Of a stretch of DNA of 64,000 bases, positions 8,499 to 17,614 are shown in pieces. How positions within the stretch are numbered: position 1 is the first letter of the stretch; each line of letters begins with the position of its first letter. A model generated the notes under the pieces. It saw nothing but the letters and a program-made list of their open reading frames with translations. It was not told the DNA's origin and ran no database searches. The stretch covers positions 248,001-312,000 of the forward strand of contig NZ_SNZJ01000001.1 of NCBI RefSeq assembly GCF_004363555.1, written 5' to 3'. A program made the translations under genes and the position numbers. Origin of the DNA: Halomonas ventosae (GTDB taxonomy: Bacteria > Pseudomonadota > Gammaproteobacteria > Pseudomonadales > Halomonadaceae).

Positions 8499-10064
8499 AT
8501 GACTCTCAAGAAGACCCTGCTGGCGAGCGTGATCGGCGCCGCCATGACCACCGCCGTGCTGCCCTCCGTGGCCAGCGCCGAGACCACGCTGCGCATGGCC
8601 TACGATGCCGACCCGGTATCCCTGGACATCCACGAGCAGCTCTCCGGGGGGATCCTCCAGCTCTCCCACATGACCTTCGACCCCCTGGTGCGCTGGAACA
8701 AGGATCTCTCCTTCGAGCCGCGCCTGGCCACCGGCTGGGAGCAGGTCGACGACACCACCCTGCGCATGACCCTGCGTGAAGGGGTGGAATTCCACAGCGG
8801 CAACGCCTTCACCGCCGAGGACGTGGTCTGGACCGTCGAGCGCCTCAAGCGCAGCCCGGACTTCAAGGCGATCTTCGAGCCCATCGAGAACGTCACCGCA
8901 GTCGACGAGACCACGGTGGAGTTCAAGACCGCCGAGCCCTACCCGCTGCTGCTCAATCTCGCCACCTACATCTTCCCGCTGGACAGCGAGTTCTACAGCG
9001 GCACCGACGCGGACGGCGACCCCAAGGACGAGATCGTCAAGAACGGCAACTCCTTCGCCTCGGCCAACCTCTCCGGCACCGGCCCCTTCACCGTGGTCGA
9101 GCACCAGAAGGGTACCCGCATGGAGTTCGACCGCTTCGACGGCTACTGGGATGAGGAGTCCCCCGGTAACGTGGAGCACATCGTGCTCACCCCGATCAGC
9201 GAGAACGCCACCCGCGTGGCCGCCCTGCTCTCCGGCGACGTGGACTTCATCGCCCCGGTGCCGCCCAACGACCTGGACCGGATTCGCGAGGACGAGGAGG
9301 TCAAGCTGGTGACCATGTCCGGCACGCGGATCATCTTCTTCCACATGAACCAGGAGCGCGTCGAGGCGTTCCAGGATCCGCGGGTCCGCCAGGCCTTCGC
9401 CTATGCGGTCAACCAGGAGGGCATCGCCGATCGCCTGATGAAGGGCTTCGCCACCCCGGCGGCGCAGTTCTCACCGCAAGGCTATGCCGGCCATGTCGAA
9501 GGTCTCGAGCCGCGCTACGACCTGGAGAAGGCCAAGGCGCTGATGGAAGAGGCCGGCTACGCCGACGGCTTCGAGATCTCCATGATGGCGCCCAACAACC
9601 GCTATGCCAAGATCGCCCAGGCGGTGGCCGCCATGCTGGCGCGCATCAACGTCACCGTGGACCTCAAGACGCTGCCCAAGGCCCAGTACTGGGGCGAGTA
9701 CGACGACCGCGCCGCCGACATGATGCTGATCGGCTGGCACGCCGACACCGAGGACAGCGCCAACTTTCACGAGTACCTGACGGCCTGCCCGGATGCCGAC
9801 AGCGGTGCCGGCCAGTACAACGCCGGCAACTACTGCAACCCGGAGCTCGACAAGCTGGTGGCCGAGGCCAACCTGGAGGTCGACCTCGAGAAGCGGGCCG
9901 AGATGCTGCAGCAGGTCGAGCAGACCCTGCATGACGAGGCGGCCGTGGTGCCCCTGCACTGGCAGGACCTGGCCTGGGCCTCGGCGGACAACGTCATGAT
10001 CGAACCCATCCTCAACGTGATGAACTTCCCCTACCTCGGGGACCTGGTCATCGAGGACGAGTAA
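8499..10064 (+). CDS. Periplasmic peptide-binding protein of an ABC importer (SBP family 5)
   Basis: This 521-residue protein has a Sec signal peptide (MTLKKTLLAS start, cleavage after VASA near residue 27) and the family-5 solute-binding fold seen in DppA/OppA: RMAYDADPVSLDIHEQ at the mature start, TLREGVEFHSGNAFTAEDVVWTVER near residues 90-115 and FAYAVNQEGIADRLM near 300. It captures peptides or peptide-like solutes in the periplasm for the permeases downstream. I choose the ATG at 8499, with GGAA seven bases upstream, over 8487, which lacks a site. The substrate cannot be read from sequence. A hairpin after the stop probably keeps this protein in excess of the membrane components. Confidence 0.92.
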   Translation: MTLKKTLLASVIGAAMTTAVLPSVASAETTLRMAYDADPVSLDIHEQLSGGILQLSHMTFDPLVRWNKDLSFEPRLATGWEQVDDTTLRMTLREGVEFHSGNAFTAEDVVWTVERLKRSPDFKAIFEPIENVTAVDETTVEFKTAEPYPLLLNLATYIFPLDSEFYSGTDADGDPKDEIVKNGNSFASANLSGTGPFTVVEHQKGTRMEFDRFDGYWDEESPGNVEHIVLTPISENATRVAALLSGDVDFIAPVPPNDLDRIREDEEVKLVTMSGTRIIFFHMNQERVEAFQDPRVRQAFAYAVNQEGIADRLMKGFATPAAQFSPQGYAGHVEGLEPRYDLEKAKALMEEAGYADGFEISMMAPNNRYAKIAQAVAAMLARINVTVDLKTLPKAQYWGEYDDRAADMMLIGWHADTEDSANFHEYLTACPDADSGAGQYNAGNYCNPELDKLVAEANLEVDLEKRAEMLQQVEQTLHDEAAVVPLHWQDLAWASADNVMIEPILNVMNFPYLGDLVIEDE

Positions 10065-10075
10065 GCCTCCCTCGC

Positions 10076-10095
10076 GCCGGCCCTCGCGGGCCGGC
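10076..10095 (+). terminator. Intra-operon hairpin after the binding-protein gene
   Basis: Eight perfect pairs (10076-10083 with 10088-10095) close a TCGC loop. No T-run follows. Hairpins at this place are known to stabilise the binding-protein message or to reduce read-through. Confidence 0.5.
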
Positions 10096-10169
10096 CATCC
10101 GAAACCTGACCCCTGTGACGCGCTCGCCAGCCGAGTGCGTCACCGCGTGTTGCACACGGGACGCCAGCC

Positions 10170-11216
10170 ATGATCGCCTTCCTGATCAAGCGCTTCTTCC
10201 ATGCCCTGCTGGTGATGTTCATCATCAGCGTCATCGCCTTCGCGATCCAGGACAACCTGGGCGACCCCATCCAGCAGATGGTCGGCCAGTCGGTCCCCGA
10301 GAGCGAGCGCGAGGCCCTGCGCGAGCAGCTGGGCCTCAATGACCCCTTCCTGGTCCAGTACCTGCGCTTCGCGGGCAATGCCCTGCAGCTGGACTTCGGC
10401 TACTCCTACATCTTCAACCAGCCCACCACCGAGGTGATCCTGCGCCACCTGCCGGCGACCCTCGAGCTGGTCTTCGCCACCACCCTGCTGATCGTGCTGT
10501 TCTCGGTGCCGATCGGCGTCTACAGCGCGATCCGGCCCCGGGCCTGGCTGTCGCGCTTCTTCATGGGGGTGTCGATCATCGGCATCTCCATCCCGGTCTT
10601 CCTCACCGCCATCATGCTGATCCAGCTGTTCGCCATCGGCGTCTCATGGTCGCCCTTCCCCGCCGATACCGGCTGGGGGGCCTGGCTCAACGACCTGGTC
10701 AGTACCGAGGGCGGGATGCCGGCCTACGGACGCGGCAACCCGGTGCCCGTGTTCGGCACCTGGGCGACCAACTTTGCCTCCCTCGAGGGCCTCACCTACC
10801 TCGTGCTGCCGGCCATCTCGCTGGCCTCGATCATGCTGCCGCTGTTCATCCGCCTGATCCGCGCCGAGATGCTCGAGGTGCTGCAGTCCGAGTACGTGAA
10901 GTTCGCGCGCGCCAAGGGCATCTCGCTGCGCCGCATCTACTTCCTGCACGCGCTGAAGAACACCATGCTGCCGGTGATCACCATGGGCGGGGTGCAGATC
11001 GGCACCCTGGTGGCCTATACCATCCTCACCGAGACGGTCTTCCAGTGGCCGGGCATGGGGCTGATGTTCCTCAATGCCATCCAGCGTTCCGACGTGCCGC
11101 TGATCATTACCTACCTGATGATCGTGGGGCTGATCTTCGTGATCACCAACACCCTGGTCGACCTGATCTACGGCCTGGTCAACCCCACCGTCAAGCTGAC
11201 AGGGAAACCCGCATGA
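10170..11216 (+). CDS. Peptide ABC transporter permease, DppB type
   Basis: This 348-residue inner-membrane protein has six predicted transmembrane segments, starting with FHALLVMFIISVIAFAI near residues 10-26, and the permease-ATPase coupling loop EYVKFARAKGISLRRIYFLHALKN near residues 237-260. The extra periplasmic loop near 165-200 (WSPFPADTGWGAWLN) is usual for DppB/OppB. It forms the translocation channel together with the next gene. The gene starts 105 bp after the binding protein and its stop overlaps the next start (ATGA). Confidence 0.93.
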   Translation: MIAFLIKRFFHALLVMFIISVIAFAIQDNLGDPIQQMVGQSVPESEREALREQLGLNDPFLVQYLRFAGNALQLDFGYSYIFNQPTTEVILRHLPATLELVFATTLLIVLFSVPIGVYSAIRPRAWLSRFFMGVSIIGISIPVFLTAIMLIQLFAIGVSWSPFPADTGWGAWLNDLVSTEGGMPAYGRGNPVPVFGTWATNFASLEGLTYLVLPAISLASIMLPLFIRLIRAEMLEVLQSEYVKFARAKGISLRRIYFLHALKNTMLPVITMGGVQIGTLVAYTILTETVFQWPGMGLMFLNAIQRSDVPLIITYLMIVGLIFVITNTLVDLIYGLVNPTVKLTGKPA

Positions 11217-12154
11217 CAACCACGACCCCCCGGGTGGCGAGCCGCTGGTCGCGCTTTCGCGGCTCCTACCTGCTCTACAGCTTCAAGCGTGACCTGATCG
11301 CCCAGCTGAGCCTGGTGGTCTTCATCGCCCTGGTCGCCGTGGCGGTGCTGGCCCCGTGGCTGGCGCCCATGAACCCCTATGACCTGGCGCAGATCGACAT
11401 CATGGCCTCGGAGCTGCCGCCCTTCTGGGTCGAGGGCAGCGACCCGACCTATCTGATGGGCACCGACGCCCAGGGCCGCGACCTGCTCTCCACGATTCTC
11501 TACGGCGCCCGGGTATCGCTGATCATCGGCTTCGGTGCGGTGGCCCTCCAGGCGCTGCTGGGCGTCAGCTTCGGGCTGCTCGCCGGCTACCTGGGCGGTC
11601 GCGTGGATGCCTTCCTGATGCGCCTGGCCGATATCCAGCTGTCGTTCTCCACCCTGATGGTGGCCATCGTGGTGGGCGCCCTGGTCAAGGCAATCTTCGG
11701 CGGCGCCACCTTCAGCGCCTATGCGGTGCCGCTGCTGGTGCTGATCATCGGCCTGGCCGAATGGCCCCAGTACGCGCGCACGGTGCGCGCCTCGGTGCTG
11801 GCCGAGCGCCACAAGGAGTATGTCGATGCGGCCCGGGTGATGGGCTTCACCAGCCGGCGGATCATGTTCCGCCATATCCTGCCCAACACCCTGTCGCCGA
11901 TCTTCGTCATCTCCACGGTCCAGGTGGCCAACGCCATCATCTCCGAGGCGGCGCTCTCCTTCCTGGGCCTCGGCATGCCCGAGACGCAGCCGTCGCTGGG
12001 CTCGCTGATCAAGTCCGGCTTCGACTACCTGCAGTCGGGCTCCTGGTGGATCACCCTCATCCCCGGCCTGGTGCTGGTGGTGCTGGTGCTGGTGATCAAC
12101 CTGCTCGGCGACTGGCTGCGCGACGTCCTCAACCCGCGACTCTACAAGGGCTGA
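11213..12154 (+). CDS. Peptide ABC transporter permease, DppC type
   Basis: This 313-residue permease starts at the ATG at 11213, overlapping the preceding stop by four bases, which implies translational coupling. It has an N-terminal segment LSLVVFIALVAVAVLAPWLAP, the family signature LMGTDAQGRDLLSTILYGAR near residues 80-99, and the coupling loop EYVDAARVMGFTSRRIMFRHILPN near residues 202-225. It pairs with the DppB-like permease in the inner membrane. Length is typical for DppC/OppC. Confidence 0.93.
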   Translation: MTTTTPRVASRWSRFRGSYLLYSFKRDLIAQLSLVVFIALVAVAVLAPWLAPMNPYDLAQIDIMASELPPFWVEGSDPTYLMGTDAQGRDLLSTILYGARVSLIIGFGAVALQALLGVSFGLLAGYLGGRVDAFLMRLADIQLSFSTLMVAIVVGALVKAIFGGATFSAYAVPLLVLIIGLAEWPQYARTVRASVLAERHKEYVDAARVMGFTSRRIMFRHILPNTLSPIFVISTVQVANAIISEAALSFLGLGMPETQPSLGSLIKSGFDYLQSGSWWITLIPGLVLVVLVLVINLLGDWLRDVLNPRLYKG

Positions 12155-12157
12155 ACC

Positions 12158-13177
12158 ATGGCACTCCTCGACGTAAACCATCTCGACGTGCGCTTCGCCC
12201 TTCGCCGCGGCGATGTCCAGGCGCTGCGTGACGTCAGCTTCAGCCTCGAGCGCGGCGAGCGCCTGGGGATCGTGGGCGAGTCCGGCGCCGGCAAGTCGGT
12301 GGCGGCCTTCAGCCTGCTCAACCTGATCGCCAAGCCGGGCTACATCGCCGGCGGCAGCATCCACTTCGACGGCCGGGACCTGACCCGGATGAGCGACCGG
12401 GCGCTGCGCCATGTCCGCGGCCACCGCATGTCGATGATCTTCCAGGATCCGATGATGACCCTGAACCCGGTGCTCTCCATCGGCGACCAGATGGTCGAAT
12501 GCCTCAAGGCCCACCGGCGCATCTCGACCCGCGAGGCCCGGGCGATCGCCCTGCGCAAGCTCGAGCAGGTGCAGATCCCCTCGCCCGCGGCGCGCCTGGA
12601 CCAGTATCCCCACGAGCTCTCCGGCGGCATGCGCCAACGGGTGATCATCGCCATCGCCCTGCTGCTCGATCCCGACATCATCATCGCCGACGAGCCCACC
12701 ACCGCGCTGGACGTGACCATCCAGGCCGAGATCATGGCGCTGCTGCTGGAGCTCTGCGAGAAGCACAACGTCGGCCTGATCCTGATCACCCACGACCTGG
12801 GCGTGGTCAGCCAGGTCACCCAGCGCATGCTGGTGATGTACGCCGGACGAGTGATCGAGCAGGGTCCGACCCGGGAGATCATCAACGCCCCCCAGCATCC
12901 CTACACCCAGGGGCTGATCAACGCCCTGCCCCAGATGGCCACCCCGGGCAGCCGGCTGAACCAGATCCCCGGCAGCATGCCCTCGCTGGACAACCTGCCG
13001 AGCGGCTGCGCCTTCCACCCGCGCTGCGGCTTCGTCGAGCGCGCCGATGGCACCACCCGCCGCGCCTGCATCGACGAGGTGCCCGGTTTCGTGACCTCCG
13101 GCAACTGCCGGGTCGCCTGTCACATGGTCGCCGAGATGCTCGACCGCGAACGCATCCCGGCCGAGGAGATTCGCTGA
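12158..13177 (+). CDS. Peptide ABC transporter ATPase, DppD type
   Basis: This 339-residue cytoplasmic ATPase has Walker A GESGAGKS near residues 40-47, signature LSGGMRQR near 153-160, Walker B DIIIADEPTTALD near 173-185 and the switch His in LITHDLG. The C-terminal oligopeptide/dipeptide transporter extension with its Cys-containing SGCAFHPRCGF motif, a possible Fe-S site in this subfamily, is present. The ATG lies three bases after the DppC stop, and its own stop overlaps the next start. Confidence 0.94.
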   Translation: MALLDVNHLDVRFALRRGDVQALRDVSFSLERGERLGIVGESGAGKSVAAFSLLNLIAKPGYIAGGSIHFDGRDLTRMSDRALRHVRGHRMSMIFQDPMMTLNPVLSIGDQMVECLKAHRRISTREARAIALRKLEQVQIPSPAARLDQYPHELSGGMRQRVIIAIALLLDPDIIIADEPTTALDVTIQAEIMALLLELCEKHNVGLILITHDLGVVSQVTQRMLVMYAGRVIEQGPTREIINAPQHPYTQGLINALPQMATPGSRLNQIPGSMPSLDNLPSGCAFHPRCGFVERADGTTRRACIDEVPGFVTSGNCRVACHMVAEMLDRERIPAEEIR

Positions 13178-14235
13178 TGAGTTCCACCGCCCCCGCCCAA
13201 GCCCCTGGCCAGGCCCCCGAGGCGGCCAGCCCCCTGCTGGAGATCCGCGGGCTGGAGAAGCACTTCTCGCTCTCCGGGGATTTCCTCGAGCAGCTCAAGT
13301 TCAGGAAGGGCCGGATCGTCCGCGAGCAGAAGCACGTGCATGCCATCAACGGCGTCGACCTGGATATCCAGCGCGGCGAGGCGCTCTGCGTGGTTGGCGA
13401 GTCCGGCTGCGGCAAGTCCACGGTGGCCCGCACCGTGATGGGCCTGCTCCACCCCAGTGCCGGCGAGATCCGCTACGACGGCCAGCGCATCGACGACCTC
13501 TCCCACAAGGCGCTGATGCCCTACCGCCGGCGCATGCAGATGATCTTCCAGAACCCCTATGCCTCGCTCAATCCGCGGATGACCATCCAGCAGACCCTGG
13601 AGGAACCGATTCGGCTGCACCACCCGGACTGGTCACCTCAGCGCGTCAAGCAGCAGGTGGCCGAGGTGATGGCCTCGGTGGGCATCGCGGCCGACTGGGG
13701 GGCACGCTACGGCCACGAGTTCTCCGGCGGCCAGCGTCAGCGCATCGCCATCGCCCGCGCCCTGGCCGTCGACCCGGAGTTCATCGTCGCCGACGAGCCG
13801 ATCTCGGCGCTGGACGTGTCGATCCAGGCCCAGGTGCTGAACCTGCTGATGGAGGCCCAGCAGCAGCGCAACCTGACCTACCTGTTCATCACCCATGACC
13901 TGGCGGTGGTCGAGCACTTCGGTACCCGGGTCGCGGTGATGTACCTGGGGCGAGTCTGCGAGGTGGCCCCGACGGCGACGCTCTTCGCCCGGCCGCGACA
14001 CCCCTACACCCAGGCCCTGATGTCGGCGATTCCGCGCCTGGAGGACGACCGGCCCCAGCACATCCGCCTGGAGGGGGAAGTGCCCACGCCGGTCAACCTG
14101 CCCTCGGGCTGCGTCTTCCACGGCCGTTGCCCCCATGCCGATGAGCGCTGCCGGCGCGAGATCCCGGCGCTGATCGCCACCGCCGACGGCGGCCAGGTCG
14201 CCTGTCACGCGGTGGAGGAAGGGCGCATCGACTGA
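13177..14235 (+). CDS. Peptide ABC transporter ATPase, DppF type
   Basis: This 352-residue protein is the second ATPase of the importer. Walker A GESGCGKST lies near residues 75-83, signature FSGGQRQR near 188-195, Walker B FIVADEPISALD near 206-217, and the C-terminal SGCVFHGRCPHADERC motif near 311-326. The ATG at 13177 shares its A with the DppD stop (TGATG), so translation is coupled. It ends 64 bp before the LysR start on the same strand. Confidence 0.94.
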   Translation: MSSTAPAQAPGQAPEAASPLLEIRGLEKHFSLSGDFLEQLKFRKGRIVREQKHVHAINGVDLDIQRGEALCVVGESGCGKSTVARTVMGLLHPSAGEIRYDGQRIDDLSHKALMPYRRRMQMIFQNPYASLNPRMTIQQTLEEPIRLHHPDWSPQRVKQQVAEVMASVGIAADWGARYGHEFSGGQRQRIAIARALAVDPEFIVADEPISALDVSIQAQVLNLLMEAQQQRNLTYLFITHDLAVVEHFGTRVAVMYLGRVCEVAPTATLFARPRHPYTQALMSAIPRLEDDRPQHIRLEGEVPTPVNLPSGCVFHGRCPHADERCRREIPALIATADGGQVACHAVEEGRID

Positions 14236-14299
14236 GGCCCGCCACGCTATGGCACAATGCCGGGGCCGAGACACGGCCGCGGCACGCACGAGGACCGAC

Positions 14300-15250
14300 A
14301 TGGAACTGCGCTGGCTGGAAGACTTCATCGCCCTGGCCCGGACCCAGCACTTCTCCCGGGCGGCGGAGGAGCAGAACGTCACCCAGCCGACCTTCTCGCG
14401 ACGCATCAAGCTGCTCGAGGAGGAGATGGGCACCACCCTGGTCAATCGCCAGACCCTGCCGCTGTCGCTGACACCGGCCGGGGAGGAGTTCCTCGGCCTT
14501 TGCCAGGAGGTCACCCGACGGGTGGCGGCGACCCGGCAGCGGCTGGTTCACCTGGCCGAGGAACAGGCCGGACAGCTGCGGCTGGCGGCGCCGCAGAGCC
14601 TGCTGGCGCACTTCCTCCCCGGGTGGCTCGCCGGCTGGGCCTCGCCGCCCCCGCTGACGCCCTACCTGCGTGCCACCGGCTGGCTGGCCAGCGACTTCTT
14701 CGAGGCCCTGGCCCGCGACGAGTGCGACCTGGTCCTCTGCTACTGGCCGGCCGGCGCCTGCCCGCTCATGCCCGAGACCGAGGGGCTCGCCCATCACTGC
14801 CTGGGCCACGAGCGAATGATCCCGACCTCGCTGCCCGAGGCCGACGGCCGCCCGCGTTTCGCGCTTCAGGCCGGGGCCCGCTTCACCCTGCCACTGATCG
14901 CCTACCATCCCCGCGGGCTGATCGACCTGGCCCTGCGCAGCCACCTGGATGAGCTGCCCGGGGCACCGCGCTTCAGGGTGCTCCACGAGAGCATCCAGAG
15001 CGGCAACATCCGCGAGCTGGTCGGCCTGGGCTATGGCCTCGGCTGGCTGCCCGAACGCACCGTGCGCGACGACCTGGCCGCCGGCCGCCTGGTGCGGGCC
15101 GGCGATGCGCGCTGGGAGGTGCCTCTCGAGATCCGCCTCTTCCGCCGGCGCGGTCACGGCCCTGTCGTCCTGGAGGCCCTCTGGGAGGCGCTCGCCGGCG
15201 GCGCCGCCCATCCCCGTTACACGCCGATCCCCTCACCGGAGTCCCCATGA
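14300..15250 (+). CDS. LysR-family regulator, HypT/YjiE-like, linked to the peptide importer
   Basis: This 316-residue regulator starts MELRWLEDFIALARTQHFSRAAEEQNVTQPTFSRR-like with the LysR winged helix-turn-helix in residues 1-60 and an effector domain with LRLAAPQSLLAHFLPGWLAG near residue 95. The WLEDFxxL...VTQPxFSRRI pattern resembles the E. coli YjiE (HypT/QseD) subgroup, and is shared with the second LysR at 47900-48817. The frame extends upstream to 14249 but the LysR start consensus fixes the ATG at 14300. It lies in the same direction as the ABC genes and overlaps the peptidase by four bases, so it probably controls this locus. Confidence 0.9.
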   Translation: MELRWLEDFIALARTQHFSRAAEEQNVTQPTFSRRIKLLEEEMGTTLVNRQTLPLSLTPAGEEFLGLCQEVTRRVAATRQRLVHLAEEQAGQLRLAAPQSLLAHFLPGWLAGWASPPPLTPYLRATGWLASDFFEALARDECDLVLCYWPAGACPLMPETEGLAHHCLGHERMIPTSLPEADGRPRFALQAGARFTLPLIAYHPRGLIDLALRSHLDELPGAPRFRVLHESIQSGNIRELVGLGYGLGWLPERTVRDDLAAGRLVRAGDARWEVPLEIRLFRRRGHGPVVLEALWEALAGGAAHPRYTPIPSPESP

Positions 15251-16566
15251 CCGCTCCTGTCACGCCCTCACGGCTCGCCCCCCTGCAACGCCACCACCTG
15301 GCGTCCCTGCAACGGGCCTACAGCGAGGTGCTCACGCGCCTCGGGCTCGACGGCGTCCTGCTCTACAGCGGCCACCCCCGCCGTCACTTCGCCGACGACC
15401 AGGAGGCGAGCTTCGCCGCCTATGGCCACTTCATGCACTGGACCGGCCAGGCCGACCTCGCACGCAGCTGGTTGCTGATCCAGCCGGGCCAGCGACCCAG
15501 GCTCAAGGTCCATGCCCCGGACGACTTCTGGCACCTGCCGGCCCACCTGCCCGACGAGGCCTGGGTGGAGACCTTCGACATCGAGATGGGCCGCGACGAT
15601 GCCCCGCCGGCCCTGCCGGCCGGTCGCTTCGCCGTGCTCGGTGACGTGTCGGCGACGCTCGCCGAGGCGCTCGGTGCCGACCGCAACCCTCCGGCCCTGG
15701 TGGGTGCGCTGGACGAGGGCCGCGTCCGCAAGAGCGACTACGAGATCGCCTGCCTGGGCGACGCCAACCGGCAGGCCATGGCCGGCCATCGCGCCGCACG
15801 GGATACGTTCCTGGACGGTGGCGCCGAGCTCGATATCCAGCTCGCCTACCTGGGCGCCTCCCGCCAGCGCGAGACGGCCCTGCCCTATGCCAGCATCGTC
15901 GGGCTCAACGCCCACGGCGGCGTGCTGCACTACCAGCACTACGACAGCGTCCCTCCCTTGAGGCGGCACAGCCTGCTGCTCGACGCCGGCCATCGCCAGC
16001 GCGGGTATTGTGCCGACATCACCCGCACCTGGGCGGGGCCCGATGCCGTCCCCGCCTTCGCGGCGCTGATCGAGGGGGTCACGTCGCTGCAACGCCAGCT
16101 GATCGGCGAGCTGGCGCCAGGGGTCGACTATGTCGCGCTGCACCGGCGCATGCACCGGGGCCTGGGAGAGCTGCTGGCCGACCAGGGCCTGGTGCACTGC
16201 ACGCCCGAGGCGGCGGTGGACCAGGGCATCACCCGGGCCTTCTGTCCCCATGGCCTGGGCCATTCGCTGGGCCTGCAGGTCCATGACGTGGCCGGCCGGG
16301 CGGACGGTGCGGGGCGGCCATTGCCGCCGCCCGAGGCAGACCCCGCCCTGCGCCTGACCCGGGAACTGGAGGCCGGCATGGTGGTCACCATGGAACCCGG
16401 ACTCTACGTGATCCCCATGCTGCTGGCTCCGCTCAGGGAGGGCGCGGCGGGCCGCGACATCGACTGGCCGCGGGTCGAGCGCCTGGCCGACCACGGCGGC
16501 ATCCGCATCGAGGACAACCTGGTGATCACACCCACCGGCCATGACAACCTGACCCCGCCCGAGTGA
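15247..16566 (+). CDS. M24-family Xaa-Pro dipeptidase (PepQ-like)
   Basis: This 439-residue cytoplasmic metallopeptidase cleaves Xaa-Pro type dipeptides. The five dinuclear metal ligands are visible: Asp in LLLDAGHR, Asp in ADITRTW, His in PHGLGHSLG, Glu in TMEPGLYV and Glu in GGIRIEDN. The pita-bread catalytic domain occupies roughly residues 165-435 after an N-terminal creatinase-like domain. Length matches PepQ. It starts at ATG 15247, overlapping the LysR stop (ATGA). The neighbouring peptide importer suggests it breaks down imported Pro-containing peptides; proline would also be useful as an osmolyte, which is inference. Confidence 0.92.
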   Translation: MTAPVTPSRLAPLQRHHLASLQRAYSEVLTRLGLDGVLLYSGHPRRHFADDQEASFAAYGHFMHWTGQADLARSWLLIQPGQRPRLKVHAPDDFWHLPAHLPDEAWVETFDIEMGRDDAPPALPAGRFAVLGDVSATLAEALGADRNPPALVGALDEGRVRKSDYEIACLGDANRQAMAGHRAARDTFLDGGAELDIQLAYLGASRQRETALPYASIVGLNAHGGVLHYQHYDSVPPLRRHSLLLDAGHRQRGYCADITRTWAGPDAVPAFAALIEGVTSLQRQLIGELAPGVDYVALHRRMHRGLGELLADQGLVHCTPEAAVDQGITRAFCPHGLGHSLGLQVHDVAGRADGAGRPLPPPEADPALRLTRELEAGMVVTMEPGLYVIPMLLAPLREGAAGRDIDWPRVERLADHGGIRIEDNLVITPTGHDNLTPPE

Positions 16567-16573
16567 CCCGCCG

Positions 16574-17614
16574 ATGGACGCGACCTGGCACGCTGCCGAC
16601 TTCCGCCCGCCCCCGGGGCTTTCCAACCGGCACGTCCAGACCCTGCTGCCCCGCTGCCTGCCGCGACCGGCGGTCGATGCCGACACCGAGATCCTCGAGC
16701 TGCCGGACGGGGACTTCGTCGAGCTGGCCTGGGCGCGACCGCAGCCTGACCGGGCCGACGCGCCCATCCTGCTGCTCTTCCACGGGCTCGAGGGCTCGCT
16801 GGCATCGCCCTATGCCCGCCAGCTGCTGCACGCCGCCGCTGGCCTCGGCTGGCGTGCGCTGCTCATGCACTTTCGCGGCTGCGGGGCCATGCCCAATCGC
16901 CAGCCCCGGGCCTACCACAGCGGCGACACCGCAGATGCCTACTGGCTGATCGGCCAGCTGGCCCATCGCTATCCCCGCGCCCTCAAGGTCGCCGCCGGGG
17001 TCTCCCTGGGGGGCAACATGCTGGTCAAGCTCGTCGCGGAACAGGGTGGCGACGGGCTCGACCTGGCCGGCGCCATCGTCATCAGCGCGCCGCTGGAGCT
17101 CTCGGCCTGTGCCGACACCCTGCGCCATGGCTTCGCCCGGATCTACGAGCGACACCTGCTCGGCTCGCTGAAGCGCAAGATGGCCCCTCGCCTGGCCCGT
17201 GGCGAGCTGCCGCTTTCGCTCTCGCCACGGGAGCTCGACGCCCTGGCGAGCCTGCGCGCCTACGACGAGGCCGTGACGGCCCCCCTGCACGGCTTCGGCG
17301 GCGCCGAGGACTACTACCGCCGCGCCTCCGCCGGCCGCCTGCTCGGCGAGGTCGAGCTGCCGATGCTGATCCTGCATGCCGACGACGACCCCTTCATGCC
17401 GCCGGCGCTGTTCGAGAGGCTGCCGGCGCCCTCCCCCTCAGTGCGCGTGGAGCTCGCCCGCCAGGGGGGCCATGTGGGCTTCGTGGAGTGGCGCGGCGGA
17501 GGCCTGCACTCCTGGCTGGCCCGCCGGGTCGCCCGCCAGCTCGAGGCGTGGGGGCGCCCCGAGGGGCTGGCGGGCTGGTCCACGGGGCAGGCGATCAGCC
17601 GATCGGGCAGCTGA
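16574..17614 (+). CDS. YheT-like alpha/beta hydrolase
   Basis: This 346-residue protein belongs to the YheT/EMB8 alpha/beta-hydrolase family. It shows [15 protein letters not shown] (oxyanion region, near residues 65-79), the nucleophile elbow AGVSLGGNM near 140-148, the acid in LHADDDPF near 267-274 and the catalytic His in GGHVGFVEW near 298-306. The natural substrate of the family is not established; esterase activity is likely. It begins seven bp after the peptidase stop and is the last gene of this co-directional run, and its 3' end overlaps the convergent msrA by 20 bp. Confidence 0.9.
   Translation: MDATWHAADFRPPPGLSNRHVQTLLPRCLPRPAVDADTEILELPDGDFVELAWARPQPDRADAPILLLFHGLEGSLASPYARQLLHAAAGLGWRALLMHFRGCGAMPNRQPRAYHSGDTADAYWLIGQLAHRYPRALKVAAGVSLGGNMLVKLVAEQGGDGLDLAGAIVISAPLELSACADTLRHGFARIYERHLLGSLKRKMAPRLARGELPLSLSPRELDALASLRAYDEAVTAPLHGFGGAEDYYRRASAGRLLGEVELPMLILHADDDPFMPPALFERLPAPSPSVRVELARQGGHVGFVEWRGGGLHSWLARRVARQLEAWGRPEGLAGWSTGQAISRSGS

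Noticed and set aside
11168..13123. A 651-residue minus-strand open frame opposite the ABC permease and ATPase genes
   Set aside because: His/Gln/Asp-rich antisense shadow with no recognisable domain.
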